This document shows positions 9,850 to 21,359 of a stretch of 64,000 nt of DNA, in pieces (within the stretch, counting starts at the first letter, position 1; the number at the start of each line of letters is the position of its first letter). The translations under genes were made by a program, and so were the position numbers. The notes below the pieces were generated by a model. It was not told the DNA's origin. It saw nothing but the letters and a program-made list of their open reading frames with translations, and did no database searches. Source of the DNA: Duganella sp. CF517 (GTDB lineage: Bacteria > Pseudomonadota > Gammaproteobacteria > Burkholderiales > Burkholderiaceae_D); assembly GCF_900110275.1 (NCBI RefSeq), contig NZ_FODC01000005.1:587957-651956 (forward strand), written 5' to 3'.

Positions 9850-11094
9850 CGTCGCCGCGCCGGCCTCGCATTGGCGATCGACCTCGCGCGCCGCCACGTC
9901 GACGTTGTTCTGGTCTACAGAATTGAAGGACCGCCCAGCGGCTCGCGCGGCAATGGCATCCAGCCGCGCACCCTGCAAATGCTCGACGCGCTGGGCGTGG
10001 CCGATCGCATGGTGGACGCCGGCGGCCTTTATCCGGCGCAGCGCGGATACCGCGCCGACGGCGGCCACGACGAGCAAGCGTCGACCGAAGGCCTGGCGCC
10101 CTCGCCCGCCGAGCCGTACACGCTGCCGCTGATGCCGCCGCGGTATCTGACCGAGGGCGTCCTACGCGACAGGCTCGCCGAACTCGGACACGCGCCGCGC
10201 TGCGGCCACGAGCTGACCGGCTTCGAACCGGATGGCGAAGGCGTCACCGCGCGGCGGGCGACGGCCGGCGGCGATGGCCACGGTGCGGGCGCGCCACCTG
10301 GTCGGCGCCGACGGCGGCCGCATCCTCGTGCGCAAGACGCTGCCGCCGTCATCGCCGCCCGCACCGGGCGCGCCGACATCGCGCTGCACGCGGTGCATTG
10401 GTGCTCGGTGCAAGAGATGAGTTCACGGCTGGCCGACCGCTACCGGGTCGGCCGCGTGGTGATCGCCGGCGACGCCGCGCACGTCCACCCGCCGACCCAC
10501 CGACAGGGTCCGAACACCAGCGTGCGGGATGCGTGGAACCTGGGATGGAAACTGGCGGCGTGGTGGACGGCGCGCCGGACGCGCTGCTCGACACCTACGA
10601 GACGGAGCGGCGCGAGGTGGCGGCCGGCGTGCCGGGGCTGTCGGGCAAGCTGCTGCAGGCGGCGCGCACGCGCGGCGACCTGCGGCGCGGGCGCGAGACG
10701 CAGCAGCTCGACCTGGGCTACCGGAGCTCGCCGCTGACGCACGACGCGCCGCGACGACGACGACGACGCCATCGTGCGCGCCGGCGACCGCGCGCCGGAC
10801 GCGCCATGACGCGGCGCGGCCGGTCAGCCTGTGCGTTTGTTTGCGTTGCTCGGTGGCGGCGCGTGGACCTTGCTGCGCTACGAGCCGGCCGGCGCCACGG
10901 CCATCGCCGCGCGCGCCGGGCTGAGAATAGTGACCGTTGGAATGAACCGCGCGCCGCGCGACGACGGCGGCCATCTGCGCGCGGCGTACGGTTTCGCGCC
11001 GGGGGACGTGGCGCCGATCCGGCCGGACGGCTACATCGGCGCGCTGGCCGGCGGGGAGGCGGGCCTGCGGGAGTATCTGGAACGGTTCGTATAA
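9850..11094 (+). pseudogene. FAD-dependent aromatic monooxygenase, decayed
   Basis: Recognisable pieces of a phenol-hydroxylase-like flavoprotein monooxygenase appear in order but in changing frames. They are 'GLALAIDLARRHVDVVLV' with 'SRGNGIQPRTLQMLDALGV'; then 'RARHLVGADGG' in another frame near 10280; then the FAD motif 'VVIAGDAAHVHPPT' with 'NTSVRDAWNLGWKLAA' (10455-10560); then 'GAPDALLDTYETERREVA' in a third frame; and finally the C-terminal thioredoxin-like tail ending at 11094. The N-terminal GxGxxG dinucleotide loop is missing. A central stretch after 'LVRKTL' seems deleted. At least five frame changes rule out a functional enzyme. Confidence 0.85.
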
Positions 11095-11096
11095 AA

Positions 11097-11128
11097 GAAA
11101 AAGCCCGGCTATCGAAGCCGGGCTTTTT
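11097..11128. terminator. Bidirectional intrinsic terminator
   Basis: The stem GCCCGGCT (11103-11110) pairs with AGCCGGGC (11116-11123) around a 5-base loop. It is flanked by A residues on the left and T residues on the right. It lies between the monooxygenase remnant (+) and the end of nrdB (-), so it can serve both strands. Confidence 0.9.
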
Positions 11129-11148
11129 CCATGCAACTCAGACCGCCA

Positions 11149-12264
11149 TCAATCCCAGTTCAGCGCGCCGCCGGTCTGGTACTCGATCACGCGGGTCTCG
11201 AAGAAGTTACGCTCTTTCTTCAAGTCGATCATCTCGCTCATCCACGGGAATGGATTCTCTTCCTGGTCGAACAGCGTCTCCAGACCGATCTGCGTGGCGC
11301 GGCGGTTGGCGATGAAGCGCAGGTAACCCTTGAACATGGTCGCGTTCAGACCGAGCACGCCGCGCGGCATGGTGTCTTCGGCGTACGCGTACTCCAGGTC
11401 CACGGCCTTCAGGAACAGCTGCTTGATCTCTTCCTTGAACGCCGGGGTCCACAGCAGCGGGTTTTCCATCTTGATCGTGTTGATCAAATCGATACCGAAA
11501 TTGCAATGCATCGATTCGTCGCGCAGGATGTACTGATACTGCTCGGCCGCGCCCATCATCTTGTTCTGGCGGCCCAGCGCCAGGATCTGGGTGAAGCCGA
11601 CATAGAAGAACAACCCTTCCATCAAGCAAGCGAAGACGATCAGGGACTTGAGCAGCTTCTGGTCGTTTTCCACGGTGCCGGTGGTGAAGGCCGGATCGGT
11701 CAGGGTGTCGATGAACGGGATCAGGAACTCGTCCTTGTCGCGGATCGACTTGACTTCGTTATAGGCGTTGAAGATCTCCGACTCGTCCAGGCCCAGCGAC
11801 TCGACGATGTACTGGTAGGCGTGGGTGTGGATCGCTTCCTCGAACGCCTGGCGCAGCAGGTACTGGCGGCACTCCGGCGCCGTGATGTGGCGGTAGGTGC
11901 CCAGCACGATGTTGTTGGCGGCCAGCGAGTCGGCGGTGACGAAGAAGCCGAGGTTGCGCTTGACCAGGCGGCGCTCGTCGTCGGTCAGGCCGTTCGGGTT
12001 CTTCCACAGCTCGATATCGCGCTGCATGTTCACTTCCTGCGGCATCCAGTGGTTGGCGCAGCCGGCCAGGTATTTGTCCCATGCCCACTTGTACTTGAAC
12101 GGCACCAGCTGGTTGACGTCGGTTTTGCCGTTGATGATGCGCTTGTCGTCGGCGTTGACGCGCAGCGCGACTTGCTCGGCATTGGCTTCGCCGGTGGCCA
12201 GTGCGGCGTCGTTGATAGCTTGTGGTACCGCTGGTGCGGCTTCTTCGTCCCAGGACAGCGACAT
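11149..12264 (-). CDS. nrdB: Class Ia ribonucleotide reductase, beta subunit
   Basis: NrdB holds the diiron-tyrosyl radical that starts nucleotide reduction in the partner NrdA. The start at 12264 (MSLSWDEEAAP, 371 residues) has an AGAAGGA ribosome site. A longer frame opening at 12291 uses TTG without one. Metal-ligand motifs are visible: 'FEEAIHTHAYQYI' (Glu, His and the likely radical Tyr) and 'RDESMHCNFGIDLI' (Glu and His). The last residues 'TGGALNWD' fit the tail that docks on NrdA. It lies 117 bases downstream of nrdA on the same strand. Confidence 0.96.
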   Translation of the reverse strand: MSLSWDEEAAPAVPQAINDAALATGEANAEQVALRVNADDKRIINGKTDVNQLVPFKYKWAWDKYLAGCANHWMPQEVNMQRDIELWKNPNGLTDDERRLVKRNLGFFVTADSLAANNIVLGTYRHITAPECRQYLLRQAFEEAIHTHAYQYIVESLGLDESEIFNAYNEVKSIRDKDEFLIPFIDTLTDPAFTTGTVENDQKLLKSLIVFACLMEGLFFYVGFTQILALGRQNKMMGAAEQYQYILRDESMHCNFGIDLINTIKMENPLLWTPAFKEEIKQLFLKAVDLEYAYAEDTMPRGVLGLNATMFKGYLRFIANRRATQIGLETLFDQEENPFPWMSEMIDLKKERNFFETRVIEYQTGGALNWD

Positions 12265-12294
12265 AGTGTGTTTCCTTCTGAATTCGGTCAAATA

Positions 12295-12322
12295 GAACCG
12301 CCCGGACGGGCCGGGGCGGTTC
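12295..12322 (-). other. Intercistronic hairpin between nrdA and nrdB
   Basis: GAACCGCCC (12295-12303) pairs perfectly with 12314-12322 around a 10-base loop. No U tract follows on the - strand, so it is more likely an mRNA stability or processing element than a terminator. A TATATATATTA stretch lies just upstream on the - strand. Confidence 0.55.
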
Positions 12323-12381
12323 GCTCTATATATATTAGGTGGCGCGGGCGTGTTGGCAAGGCCGGCAAGCCCGCGGCCGGC

Positions 12382-15318
<2,937 letters not shown>

Positions 15319-15486
15319 TTAAGCTCCCCGATAACGGCGTGCAGTCAGTGCTGCGCGGCTATGTTTGTAAAAAAAGGCCAAATTGAAGCGATCAGCCACA
15401 CCTGCCTGGCTGGTTAAACTACTTTAATAAGGGTGGTGAGTTGGTCCAGGAACTTGCTGTGACTTGATTAACCAGTGCCATGTTAA

Positions 15487-15533
15487 CTACTATATCTAGT
15501 GATTGCGAAGAACCGATCCACTGATTGTAGTGT
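15487..15533 (-). promoter_or_regulatory. Tandem NrdR boxes
   Basis: Box 1 is at 15487-15502 (core CTATATCTAGTG), matching 11 of the 12 core positions of the consensus CWATATATWGTG. Box 2 is at 15518-15533 (core CTGATTGTAGTG), a weaker match. Their cores are exactly 31 bp apart, about three helical turns, which is the usual NrdR spacing. Box 2 covers the -10 element of the nrdA promoter and box 1 lies just beyond the predicted start of transcription. Confidence 0.8.
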
Positions 15534-15552
15534 TCCGATGGGGCTAATACAA
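15524..15552 (-). promoter_or_regulatory. Sigma-70 promoter of nrdAB
   Basis: On the - strand, -35 TTGTAT (15552-15547), a 17-bp spacer and -10 TACAAT (15529-15524) give a near-consensus promoter. The predicted leader is about 200 bases long before the nrdA ATG at 15318. Confidence 0.7.
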
Positions 15553-15591
15553 GGGGAAATTTTTGCGTTTCCGCCATTTTTTCGGTTGACT

Positions 15592-16215
15592 TTACAGAAC
15601 GCCTTTTACAAAGCGCAATACAGCGCTAGCGCCCACTAACCCGGCTTTCGCGATCGGGAATTCTTCACATAATTTCCGGCAACTTTTAACATAAAAGTTC
15701 CAATCGAACAACGGTCCGGGGTCGGTTTTGCGGCCCGGCGCGATGTCCTCGTGGCCCTGGACGTCGGTCAGCGGGTAGCGCCGCGCCAGCGCCGCCGTCA
15801 GCGCCGCCAGCGCCGCGTACTGCGCCGCTTCGAACGGCGTGTCGTCGGTGCCTTCGAGCTCGATGCCAAGCGAGTAGTCGTTACATTTTTCGCGGCCGCG
15901 AAACGACGACGTACCGGCGTGCCAGGCGCGGTCGTTGGCCGAGACATACTGGATCACCCGGCCGTCGCGGCGCACAAAAAAATGGCTCGACACTTTCAGC
16001 CCGCGCAGGTCGGCGAACGAAGGGTCAGCATTATAGTCCACCCGGCCGGTAAACAGGTCGGAGACGTGGGGACCGCCGAAACGGCCGCCCGGCAGGCTGA
16101 TATTGTGGATCACCAGCAGCGTGATGTCGGCCGGGTCGGGACGGCAATCGAAGTGCGGGCTGTCGTAGCGGCTCGCCGCCGGCCACCAGCCGTCCGCGCC
16201 TATGCTGTCCTTCAT
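15592..16215 (-). CDS. ampD: 1,6-anhydro-N-acetylmuramyl-L-alanine amidase
   Basis: AmpD is a cytoplasmic zinc amidase of cell-wall recycling that cleaves the peptide from anhydro-MurNAc. Its loss often derepresses AmpC-type beta-lactamases. From the ATG at 16215 it has 207 residues. Zinc ligands are visible in 'LLVIHNISLPGG', 'RAWHAGTSSF' and 'GHEDIAPGRKTDPGP'. There is no signal peptide, as expected for AmpD. The start overlaps the pilR stop (ATGA), so translation is coupled. An in-frame extension to 16467 is only an antisense-like overlap with pilR and is rejected. Confidence 0.93.
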   Translation of the reverse strand: MKDSIGADGWWPAASRYDSPHFDCRPDPADITLLVIHNISLPGGRFGGPHVSDLFTGRVDYNADPSFADLRGLKVSSHFFVRRDGRVIQYVSANDRAWHAGTSSFRGREKCNDYSLGIELEGTDDTPFEAAQYAALAALTAALARRYPLTDVQGHEDIAPGRKTDPGPLFDWNFYVKSCRKLCEEFPIAKAGLVGASAVLRFVKGVL

Positions 16216-17693
16216 GCCTCGGGCTCCTGGATGTTCAGCTTCTGCATTTGATAGCGCAGCTGGCGGAAGCTGATGCCCAGCAGTTGCGCGGCCTGCGTGC
16301 GGTTGAACTGCGTCTGCGTCAGCGCGCGCAGGATGATGTCGCGCTCGATCTGGTTCAGGTAGTCGGGCAGGCTGGCCGGCAGCGGCTCCGGCAGCGGCGG
16401 CACCGGCGCGGGCGGCGGTGCCGGCCCGGCGTCCGGCTGCGCCGGGATATTCGGCAGCGGTATCCACATCGGCGCCGGCGCCGGCGTCGGCGATGGCAAC
16501 GGCCCCGCCGACTCGGCGCCGCGCGCGCCCTTGAGCGCCAGGTCGGCCACCTCGATGACGCCATCGTTGGCGAAGGCCAGCGCCCGTTCCAGGATGTTTT
16601 CCAGCTCACGCACGTTGCCGGGGAAGGAATAGCCGCGCAGCGCGTCGAGCACGCCGTCCCCCAGCGCCGCCCGGTGCTCGAAGGTGCCGAGCCGCTCCAG
16701 TATCGCGCCGGTCAGCACGCCGAGGTCGTCGAGCCGCTCGCGCAGCGGCGGCAGGCCCAGTTCGATCACGTTCAGCCGGTAGAACAGATCCTGGCGAAAG
16801 CTGCCCTGCTCCACGCATTGCGCCAGGTTTTTATGGGTCGCACTGATAATCCGCACGTCGACCGGCTCCTCGGCGGTGGCGCCGATCTTGCGCACGCGCC
16901 GCTCCTGGATCGCCCGCAGCAGCTTGACCTGCATCGCCAGCGGCAGGTCGGCCACCTCGTCGAGCATCAGGGTGCCGCCGTCGGCCGCCTGGAAAAAGCC
17001 GTCGCGGTCGTCGGCGGCGCCGGTGAAGGCGCCCTTGCGGTAGCCGAAAAACTCGGCCTCCATCAGCGCCTCCGGAATCGCGCCGCAGTTGACCGCGACG
17101 AAGGGCTTGCCGGCACGCGAGCTTTGCGCGTGGATTTCGCGCGCCGCCAACTCCTTGCCGCTGCCCGATTCGCCGTGGATGGCGATCGGCGCCATCGAAC
17201 GCGCCAGCCTGGCGATCTGCGCGCGCAGCGACTGGATCACCGCCGACTCGCCCTTCAACCGGCTGGCCGGCGGCGTTTCGCTGGCCGCCAGGCCGGCCGG
17301 CGGCGCGTTCAGGCGCAGCGCCGAGCGCACCATCAGCCGCAATTGGTCCAGCGCCACCGGCTTGGAGATGTAATCGAAGGCGCCGGCCTTGAGCGCGACG
17401 ACGGCGTTGTCGGCGCTGCCGAAGGCCGTCACCACCGCGATCGGCGTGTTCTTGTGGGCGGCGTTCACCTCGCGCACCAGCTCCAGCCCCAAGCCGTCGG
17501 GCAGGCGCATGTCGGTCAGCACCAATTGATAATCCCGATGCTCGCGTTCCGCCCCGGCCAGCAGCGCGCGCGCCTGCGCCAGGGTCGCCGCGCTGTCGAC
17601 ATCCAGCCCCATTTTCACCAGGGTCAGTTCCAGCAATTCGCGCAGGTCGGCTTCATCGTCGACCACCAGCACGCGGGGAGAACGCTCGCTCAT
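16212..17693 (-). CDS. pilR: Sigma-54-dependent response regulator, PilR type
   Basis: The protein has 493 residues. An N-terminal receiver domain (about 8-125) begins 'VLVVDDEADLRELLELTL', with the phospho-acceptor Asp in 'VLTDMRLPDG'. The AAA+ domain (about 150-385) has Walker A 'GESGSGKELAAREIH' and the sigma-54 contact loop 'GAFTGA'. A Pro/Ala-rich linker follows. The C-terminus is a Fis-type helix-turn-helix ('FNRTQAAQLLGISFRQLRY'). It sits immediately after the pilS-like kinase, so the pair probably controls type IV pilus genes from sigma-54 promoters elsewhere. No pilin gene is in this window. Confidence 0.88.
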   Translation of the reverse strand: MSERSPRVLVVDDEADLRELLELTLVKMGLDVDSAATLAQARALLAGAEREHRDYQLVLTDMRLPDGLGLELVREVNAAHKNTPIAVVTAFGSADNAVVALKAGAFDYISKPVALDQLRLMVRSALRLNAPPAGLAASETPPASRLKGESAVIQSLRAQIARLARSMAPIAIHGESGSGKELAAREIHAQSSRAGKPFVAVNCGAIPEALMEAEFFGYRKGAFTGAADDRDGFFQAADGGTLMLDEVADLPLAMQVKLLRAIQERRVRKIGATAEEPVDVRIISATHKNLAQCVEQGSFRQDLFYRLNVIELGLPPLRERLDDLGVLTGAILERLGTFEHRAALGDGVLDALRGYSFPGNVRELENILERALAFANDGVIEVADLALKGARGAESAGPLPSPTPAPAPMWIPLPNIPAQPDAGPAPPPAPVPPLPEPLPASLPDYLNQIERDIILRALTQTQFNRTQAAQLLGISFRQLRYQMQKLNIQEPEA

Positions 17694-17707
17694 GGCACTG
17701 CCTCTTC

Positions 17708-19402
17708 TTATTTTTGCGCCGGTTGGGCGAAGGTGATCACAAAGCGTCCGCTGGAGCGGCGGCCGCCATCGGGGCTGTCGCGGCTATCGAAACGGTATTC
17801 GTAATCGAGCCGGGCTTCGTTATTCAAACACAATTCGCGCGCCAGATACAGCCCCAGGCCCGTGCCTTTGCTCGATGTGGTGTAAAACGGCTCGAACAGG
17901 TGGGCCCGCACCTCCGGCGAGATGCCCGGGCCGTCGTCCTGCACGTGCAGCTCCATGCGCTGGGCGTGGTGCGGATGGGTGAGCAGGTCGACCCGGATCG
18001 ACCGCGGCCCGCCGCTGGCGTAGCGCACGGCGTTGTTTAACAGATTAAGCACCACCTCGCGCAGGTGCAGCGGATCGAAGCGCACCATCGTGCCCGGCGC
18101 CACCGACAGGCCGACGATGTCCGGCGGCAGGCCGTGGTTGTTGATGAATTCCGAGCGCAACTCGGCCAGGAAGCCGTCCAGCGCCAGCGGCTCGTTATTC
18201 GGCTGCACCTTGCGCGACAGCTGCAGGATGTCCTCGACCATGCGGTTGACCCGCGCCACGTTGTCGCCGACGATCTTGAGCAGGCGCAGATGCACGGCGC
18301 TGTCCAGGTCCTCCCCCAGCAGCGCGGTGGCGTGGCCGATGGCCGACAGCGGATTGCGCACCTCGTGGGCGATGCTGGCCGTCAGGCGTCCCATCGACGC
18401 CAGCTTCAGTTGCTGCGCCTGGTTTTCGATGCCCGTCACGTCCTGCAGGAAAATCACGCTGCGCTCGAAGCCGACGCCGGACGACGACGCGTCGACCGCC
18501 GCGAAGCGCACCTTCAAATGCGCCGACAGGTCGCGGCGCGCGCTCCAGGCGGCGGTCAACCCTTGCAGCGCGGCGTCGCTGAACGGCTTGATGGTGACGA
18601 ACACCGTGCTGCGCGCCGGATCGTCGCGCCATTCGGCGTACGCCTGCGCCAGCGGCGCCAATGGCGCGGCCGCCGACAGCTTGAAGTTCAGGTCCGGGCC
18701 GACCAGTCCGAGCATCTGGCGCGCGGCCGGATTGCCGGCCGAGACCCGCCCGTCCGGATCGACCACCAGGATGCCGTCGCCGATATTGGCCATCACCAGC
18801 CGGTTGACCGCCTGCTGCACATTGATTTCCACGCCGCGCTGGATCGCCAGCTCCTCCTGGCCGATCAATTTGCCGGCCATGCGGTTGACCACCAGCACGG
18901 CGGCAAAGAAGGCGGCGCCGTACAGGCCCGATTGCAGCAGGCCGTGCTGGCTCTCCATCGCCAGCAGCTGCCACACGCTCTCGCCCAGCATGAACAGCGC
19001 CACCAGCGCGGTGCAGAACAGCGCCAGCACCAGCGGCGCCAGGATGGCCGAACCGGCCAGCGGGAACAGATACAAGATGGCCAGGCCGCTGCGCACGCCG
19101 CCGCCGGCGAGGTACAGCAGCGAGATGACGGCCAGGTCGCAGGCGATCTGCGACAGCAGTTGCAGCAGGAAGCGGCGGCGCCAGGAGACGGCCATCAGCG
19201 CGAAGCCGACCGCCAGGCCCAGATACGCCAGGCACACCGGCAGGTACGGATATTCGTCGACGGCGCGCAGGCCCCGGCTGTCGAAACTCAGATAGACCAG
19301 CAGCACCAGCGCGATGACCACGCGGGTGGCGTTGAGCGTTTGCAGCGAGCGCCAGAAGGTGGCGCGCGATTCAGCCGACAGGGCTTGCAGGCGCGCCACC
19401 AC
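17708..19402 (-). CDS. pilS: Membrane sensor histidine kinase, PilS type
   Basis: The protein has 564 residues. About six hydrophobic segments fill the first 190 residues. A PAS-like region follows (around 'NIGDGILVVDPDGRVSAGNPAARQML'), then the dimerisation domain with the phospho-His in 'SMGRLTASIAHEVRNPLS', and an ATPase domain with 'VVLNLLNNAVRYA' and 'GPGISPEV...GTGLGLYLARELC'. The start is GTG at 19402. The ribosome site is weak, but no better start precedes the first membrane helix. pilS and pilR are 14 bases apart. Confidence 0.87.
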   Translation of the reverse strand: MVARLQALSAESRATFWRSLQTLNATRVVIALVLLVYLSFDSRGLRAVDEYPYLPVCLAYLGLAVGFALMAVSWRRRFLLQLLSQIACDLAVISLLYLAGGGVRSGLAILYLFPLAGSAILAPLVLALFCTALVALFMLGESVWQLLAMESQHGLLQSGLYGAAFFAAVLVVNRMAGKLIGQEELAIQRGVEINVQQAVNRLVMANIGDGILVVDPDGRVSAGNPAARQMLGLVGPDLNFKLSAAAPLAPLAQAYAEWRDDPARSTVFVTIKPFSDAALQGLTAAWSARRDLSAHLKVRFAAVDASSSGVGFERSVIFLQDVTGIENQAQQLKLASMGRLTASIAHEVRNPLSAIGHATALLGEDLDSAVHLRLLKIVGDNVARVNRMVEDILQLSRKVQPNNEPLALDGFLAELRSEFINNHGLPPDIVGLSVAPGTMVRFDPLHLREVVLNLLNNAVRYASGGPRSIRVDLLTHPHHAQRMELHVQDDGPGISPEVRAHLFEPFYTTSSKGTGLGLYLARELCLNNEARLDYEYRFDSRDSPDGGRRSSGRFVITFAQPAQK

Positions 19403-19417
19403 CGGCCGGCCCGGGCT

Positions 19418-19726
19418 TTACGCCGCCGGCGCGGCGGCGTGCGCCGCGCAGCAGTAATCGCGGCCGTTGGCGTGGACCGCCTCCGAGGCGGGGAAGAAAA
19501 TACCGCACCTGGCGCATTCGAGCATCGTCTCGGCGTCGGCCAGCGCCTTGTCGGTGCGCGCCTTGTAGGCGGTCTGGCTGGCGCCAGGCGCGCCGGGCGG
19601 CACCTCCTGGTTCGGCGGCGGCTGGCGGAACTGCTGCTGGTTGCGCTGTTGCGCGCTGCGGATTTTGCTGCGGATCGCGAAGATCACCAGGAAAATCAAT
19701 CCCAGCCAAATCAAAATACGGCTCAT
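19418..19726 (-). CDS. PP0621-type small protein with membrane anchor and CxxC pairs
   Basis: The protein has 102 residues from the ATG at 19726, which overlaps the stop of the CcsA-like gene (ATGA). An ATG two codons earlier is too close to the AAGG ribosome site. It has an N-terminal membrane helix (ILIWLGLIFLVIFAI), a Gln/Pro-rich linker, and a C-terminal metal-binding-like motif, 'ECARCGIFFP' with a later 'YCC' and His. The function is unknown. In Betaproteobacteria such genes often sit between ccsA-like genes and pilS. Confidence 0.75.
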   Translation of the reverse strand: MSRILIWLGLIFLVIFAIRSKIRSAQQRNQQQFRQPPPNQEVPPGAPGASQTAYKARTDKALADAETMLECARCGIFFPASEAVHANGRDYCCAAHAAAPAA

Positions 19727-20526
19727 GCCCATCCTTTATGCAAAACCACTTCAAACACAAAACGGCTGCCGACATATGCCAGCAACAACGTCGCAAATCC
19801 GGCCAGCGTGAAGCTCAGCGCCGTCTTGCCGCGCCAGCCGCGGAAGCGCCGGCCGGCCAGCAGCGCGGCGAACAGCATCCAGGACAGTAGCGTAAACGCC
19901 GACTTGTGGTCCCATTTGAGCGCCTGGCCGAACAACTGTTCCGAAAACACGATGCCCGACAACACCGTCAAACTCAATAGCGTGAAACCGAAGCCTATCA
20001 TGCGGAACAACAGCTTCTCCATCGTCAGCAGCGCCGGCAGCTGGTCCAGCGCGCCGGACAGGAAGCTTTTGCGGTCGGTGGCCGCGTGCAGGCGCGCCTC
20101 CTGCAGCGCCATCAGCACGGCGTGGAAGGCGGCGATGGTCAGCGTGCTATAGGCCATGGTGGCGATGGCGATGTGCCAGCCGAACAATGAGGTTTTGCCC
20201 TCCAGCGGGATCAGGTTGCCCGGGAAGACGGCTTGCAGCGCGGCGGCGACGGCGGCGCTGGGCATGACCAGGCGGCGCATGCCGTCCAGGCTGAAATTGC
20301 GGTTTTCCAGCCAGTAGGCCGCCACCGACACCCACAAGGCCGACGACAGCATCGCCGCGAAGCCGATCCGCAGCGAACCGGCGGCGGCCACCTCCAGCCA
20401 CAGGCCGGCGCCGTGCAGCGTCCAGGCGGCCACCGTCACGGCCGAAATCAGGCCGGCGCGGCGCGATGGCAGGGCGGCGCACAGGATGTACAGCGCGATG
20501 GCTGCGATGAACAAGTAGGTCTGCAT
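19723..20526 (-). CDS. CcsA/YpjD-like cytochrome c assembly membrane protein
   Basis: The protein has 267 residues, almost wholly hydrophobic with about eight predicted helices. The segment 'LFGWHIAIATMAYSTLTIAAFHAVLMALQE' and the late 'LKWDHKSAFTLLSWMLFA' fit the CcsA/CcmC family fold. The family's conserved tryptophan-rich haem motif (WGxxWxWD) is only partly represented (KWDHK), as in the YpjD subgroup. A role in haem handling is therefore inferred and not shown. In many proteobacteria this gene lies beside ffh; here about 5 kb of other genes separates them. Confidence 0.8.
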   Translation of the reverse strand: MQTYLFIAAIALYILCAALPSRRAGLISAVTVAAWTLHGAGLWLEVAAAGSLRIGFAAMLSSALWVSVAAYWLENRNFSLDGMRRLVMPSAAVAAALQAVFPGNLIPLEGKTSLFGWHIAIATMAYSTLTIAAFHAVLMALQEARLHAATDRKSFLSGALDQLPALLTMEKLLFRMIGFGFTLLSLTVLSGIVFSEQLFGQALKWDHKSAFTLLSWMLFAALLAGRRFRGWRGKTALSFTLAGFATLLLAYVGSRFVFEVVLHKGWA

Positions 20527-20548
20527 GTCCCGCAGTTTACACCATCGC

Positions 20549-21346
20549 TCAGTCGACGGCTGCCATCCTCAGTTCGTCGTTGTGGTGGCGCTGCTGTTCC
20601 TCCATGACCAGCTGCCCCAGTTCGCGCTTCAAGGCGTTGAATTCGGCGGCGGCCGGATCGCGCAGGCGCGGCAGGTCGACCATCAGGTCGCGCTTGACGG
20701 TGCCCGGCCGGTAGGTCATGACGACGATGCGGTCGGCCAGGTAGATCGCCTCTTCGATGCTGTGGGTGATGAAGATGATGGTCTTTTTCAGCTCGGACCA
20801 GATGCGCAGCAGTTCGTCCTGCAGGTTGCGCCGGGTCAGCGCGTCGAGCGCGCCGAACGGCTCGTCCATCAGCATGATCGGCGAGTCCAGCGCCAGCACG
20901 CGGGCGATCGCCACCCGCTGGCGCATGCCGCCCGACAGGTCCTTCGGAAAGCGGCTGCGGAAGTCCTGCAAGGACAGCATGGCGAGCAGCTTGTCGACGA
21001 CGGCGTTGATCTCGCCCTTGGCCATGCCCTTGATCTCCAGGCCGAAGGCGACGTTGTCGGCCACCGTCATCCACGGGAACAGCGCGTATTCCTGGAACAC
21101 CATGCCGCGCTCCGGTCCCGGACCGGTCACCAGCTTGCCGTCGGCGGTGATGCTGCCCGCCGTCGGCGGCGCGAAGCCGGCCACCGCGTTGAGCAAGGTG
21201 GATTTGCCGCAGCCCGAAGGCCCCAGCAGGCAGACGAACTGCCCCTGCGGGATCTCCAGGTTGATGTCCTTGAGCGCCACCAGTTCGCGGTCGGCGGTCT
21301 GGAACACCTTGCTCACATTCGATACGACGATATGGGTGGCGCTCAT
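20549..21346 (-). CDS. ABC transporter ATP-binding protein, NitT/TauT family
   Basis: The protein has 265 residues and all nucleotide-binding motifs: Walker A 'LLGPSGCGKSTLLNAVAG', Q-loop 'MVFQEYALFPWMTV', ABC signature 'LSGGMRQRVAIARVLA', Walker B 'PIMLMDEPFGALD' and the switch His in 'IIFITHSIEEA'. It energises import by the adjacent permease. Family members transport nitrate, sulfonates, taurine or aromatic compounds, and the substrate cannot be told here. It is the last gene of a three-gene operon, 13 bases after the permease. Confidence 0.9.
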   Translation of the reverse strand: MSATHIVVSNVSKVFQTADRELVALKDINLEIPQGQFVCLLGPSGCGKSTLLNAVAGFAPPTAGSITADGKLVTGPGPERGMVFQEYALFPWMTVADNVAFGLEIKGMAKGEINAVVDKLLAMLSLQDFRSRFPKDLSGGMRQRVAIARVLALDSPIMLMDEPFGALDALTRRNLQDELLRIWSELKKTIIFITHSIEEAIYLADRIVVMTYRPGTVKRDLMVDLPRLRDPAAAEFNALKRELGQLVMEEQQRHHNDELRMAAVD

Positions 21347-21359
21347 CGATGCTCCAATC

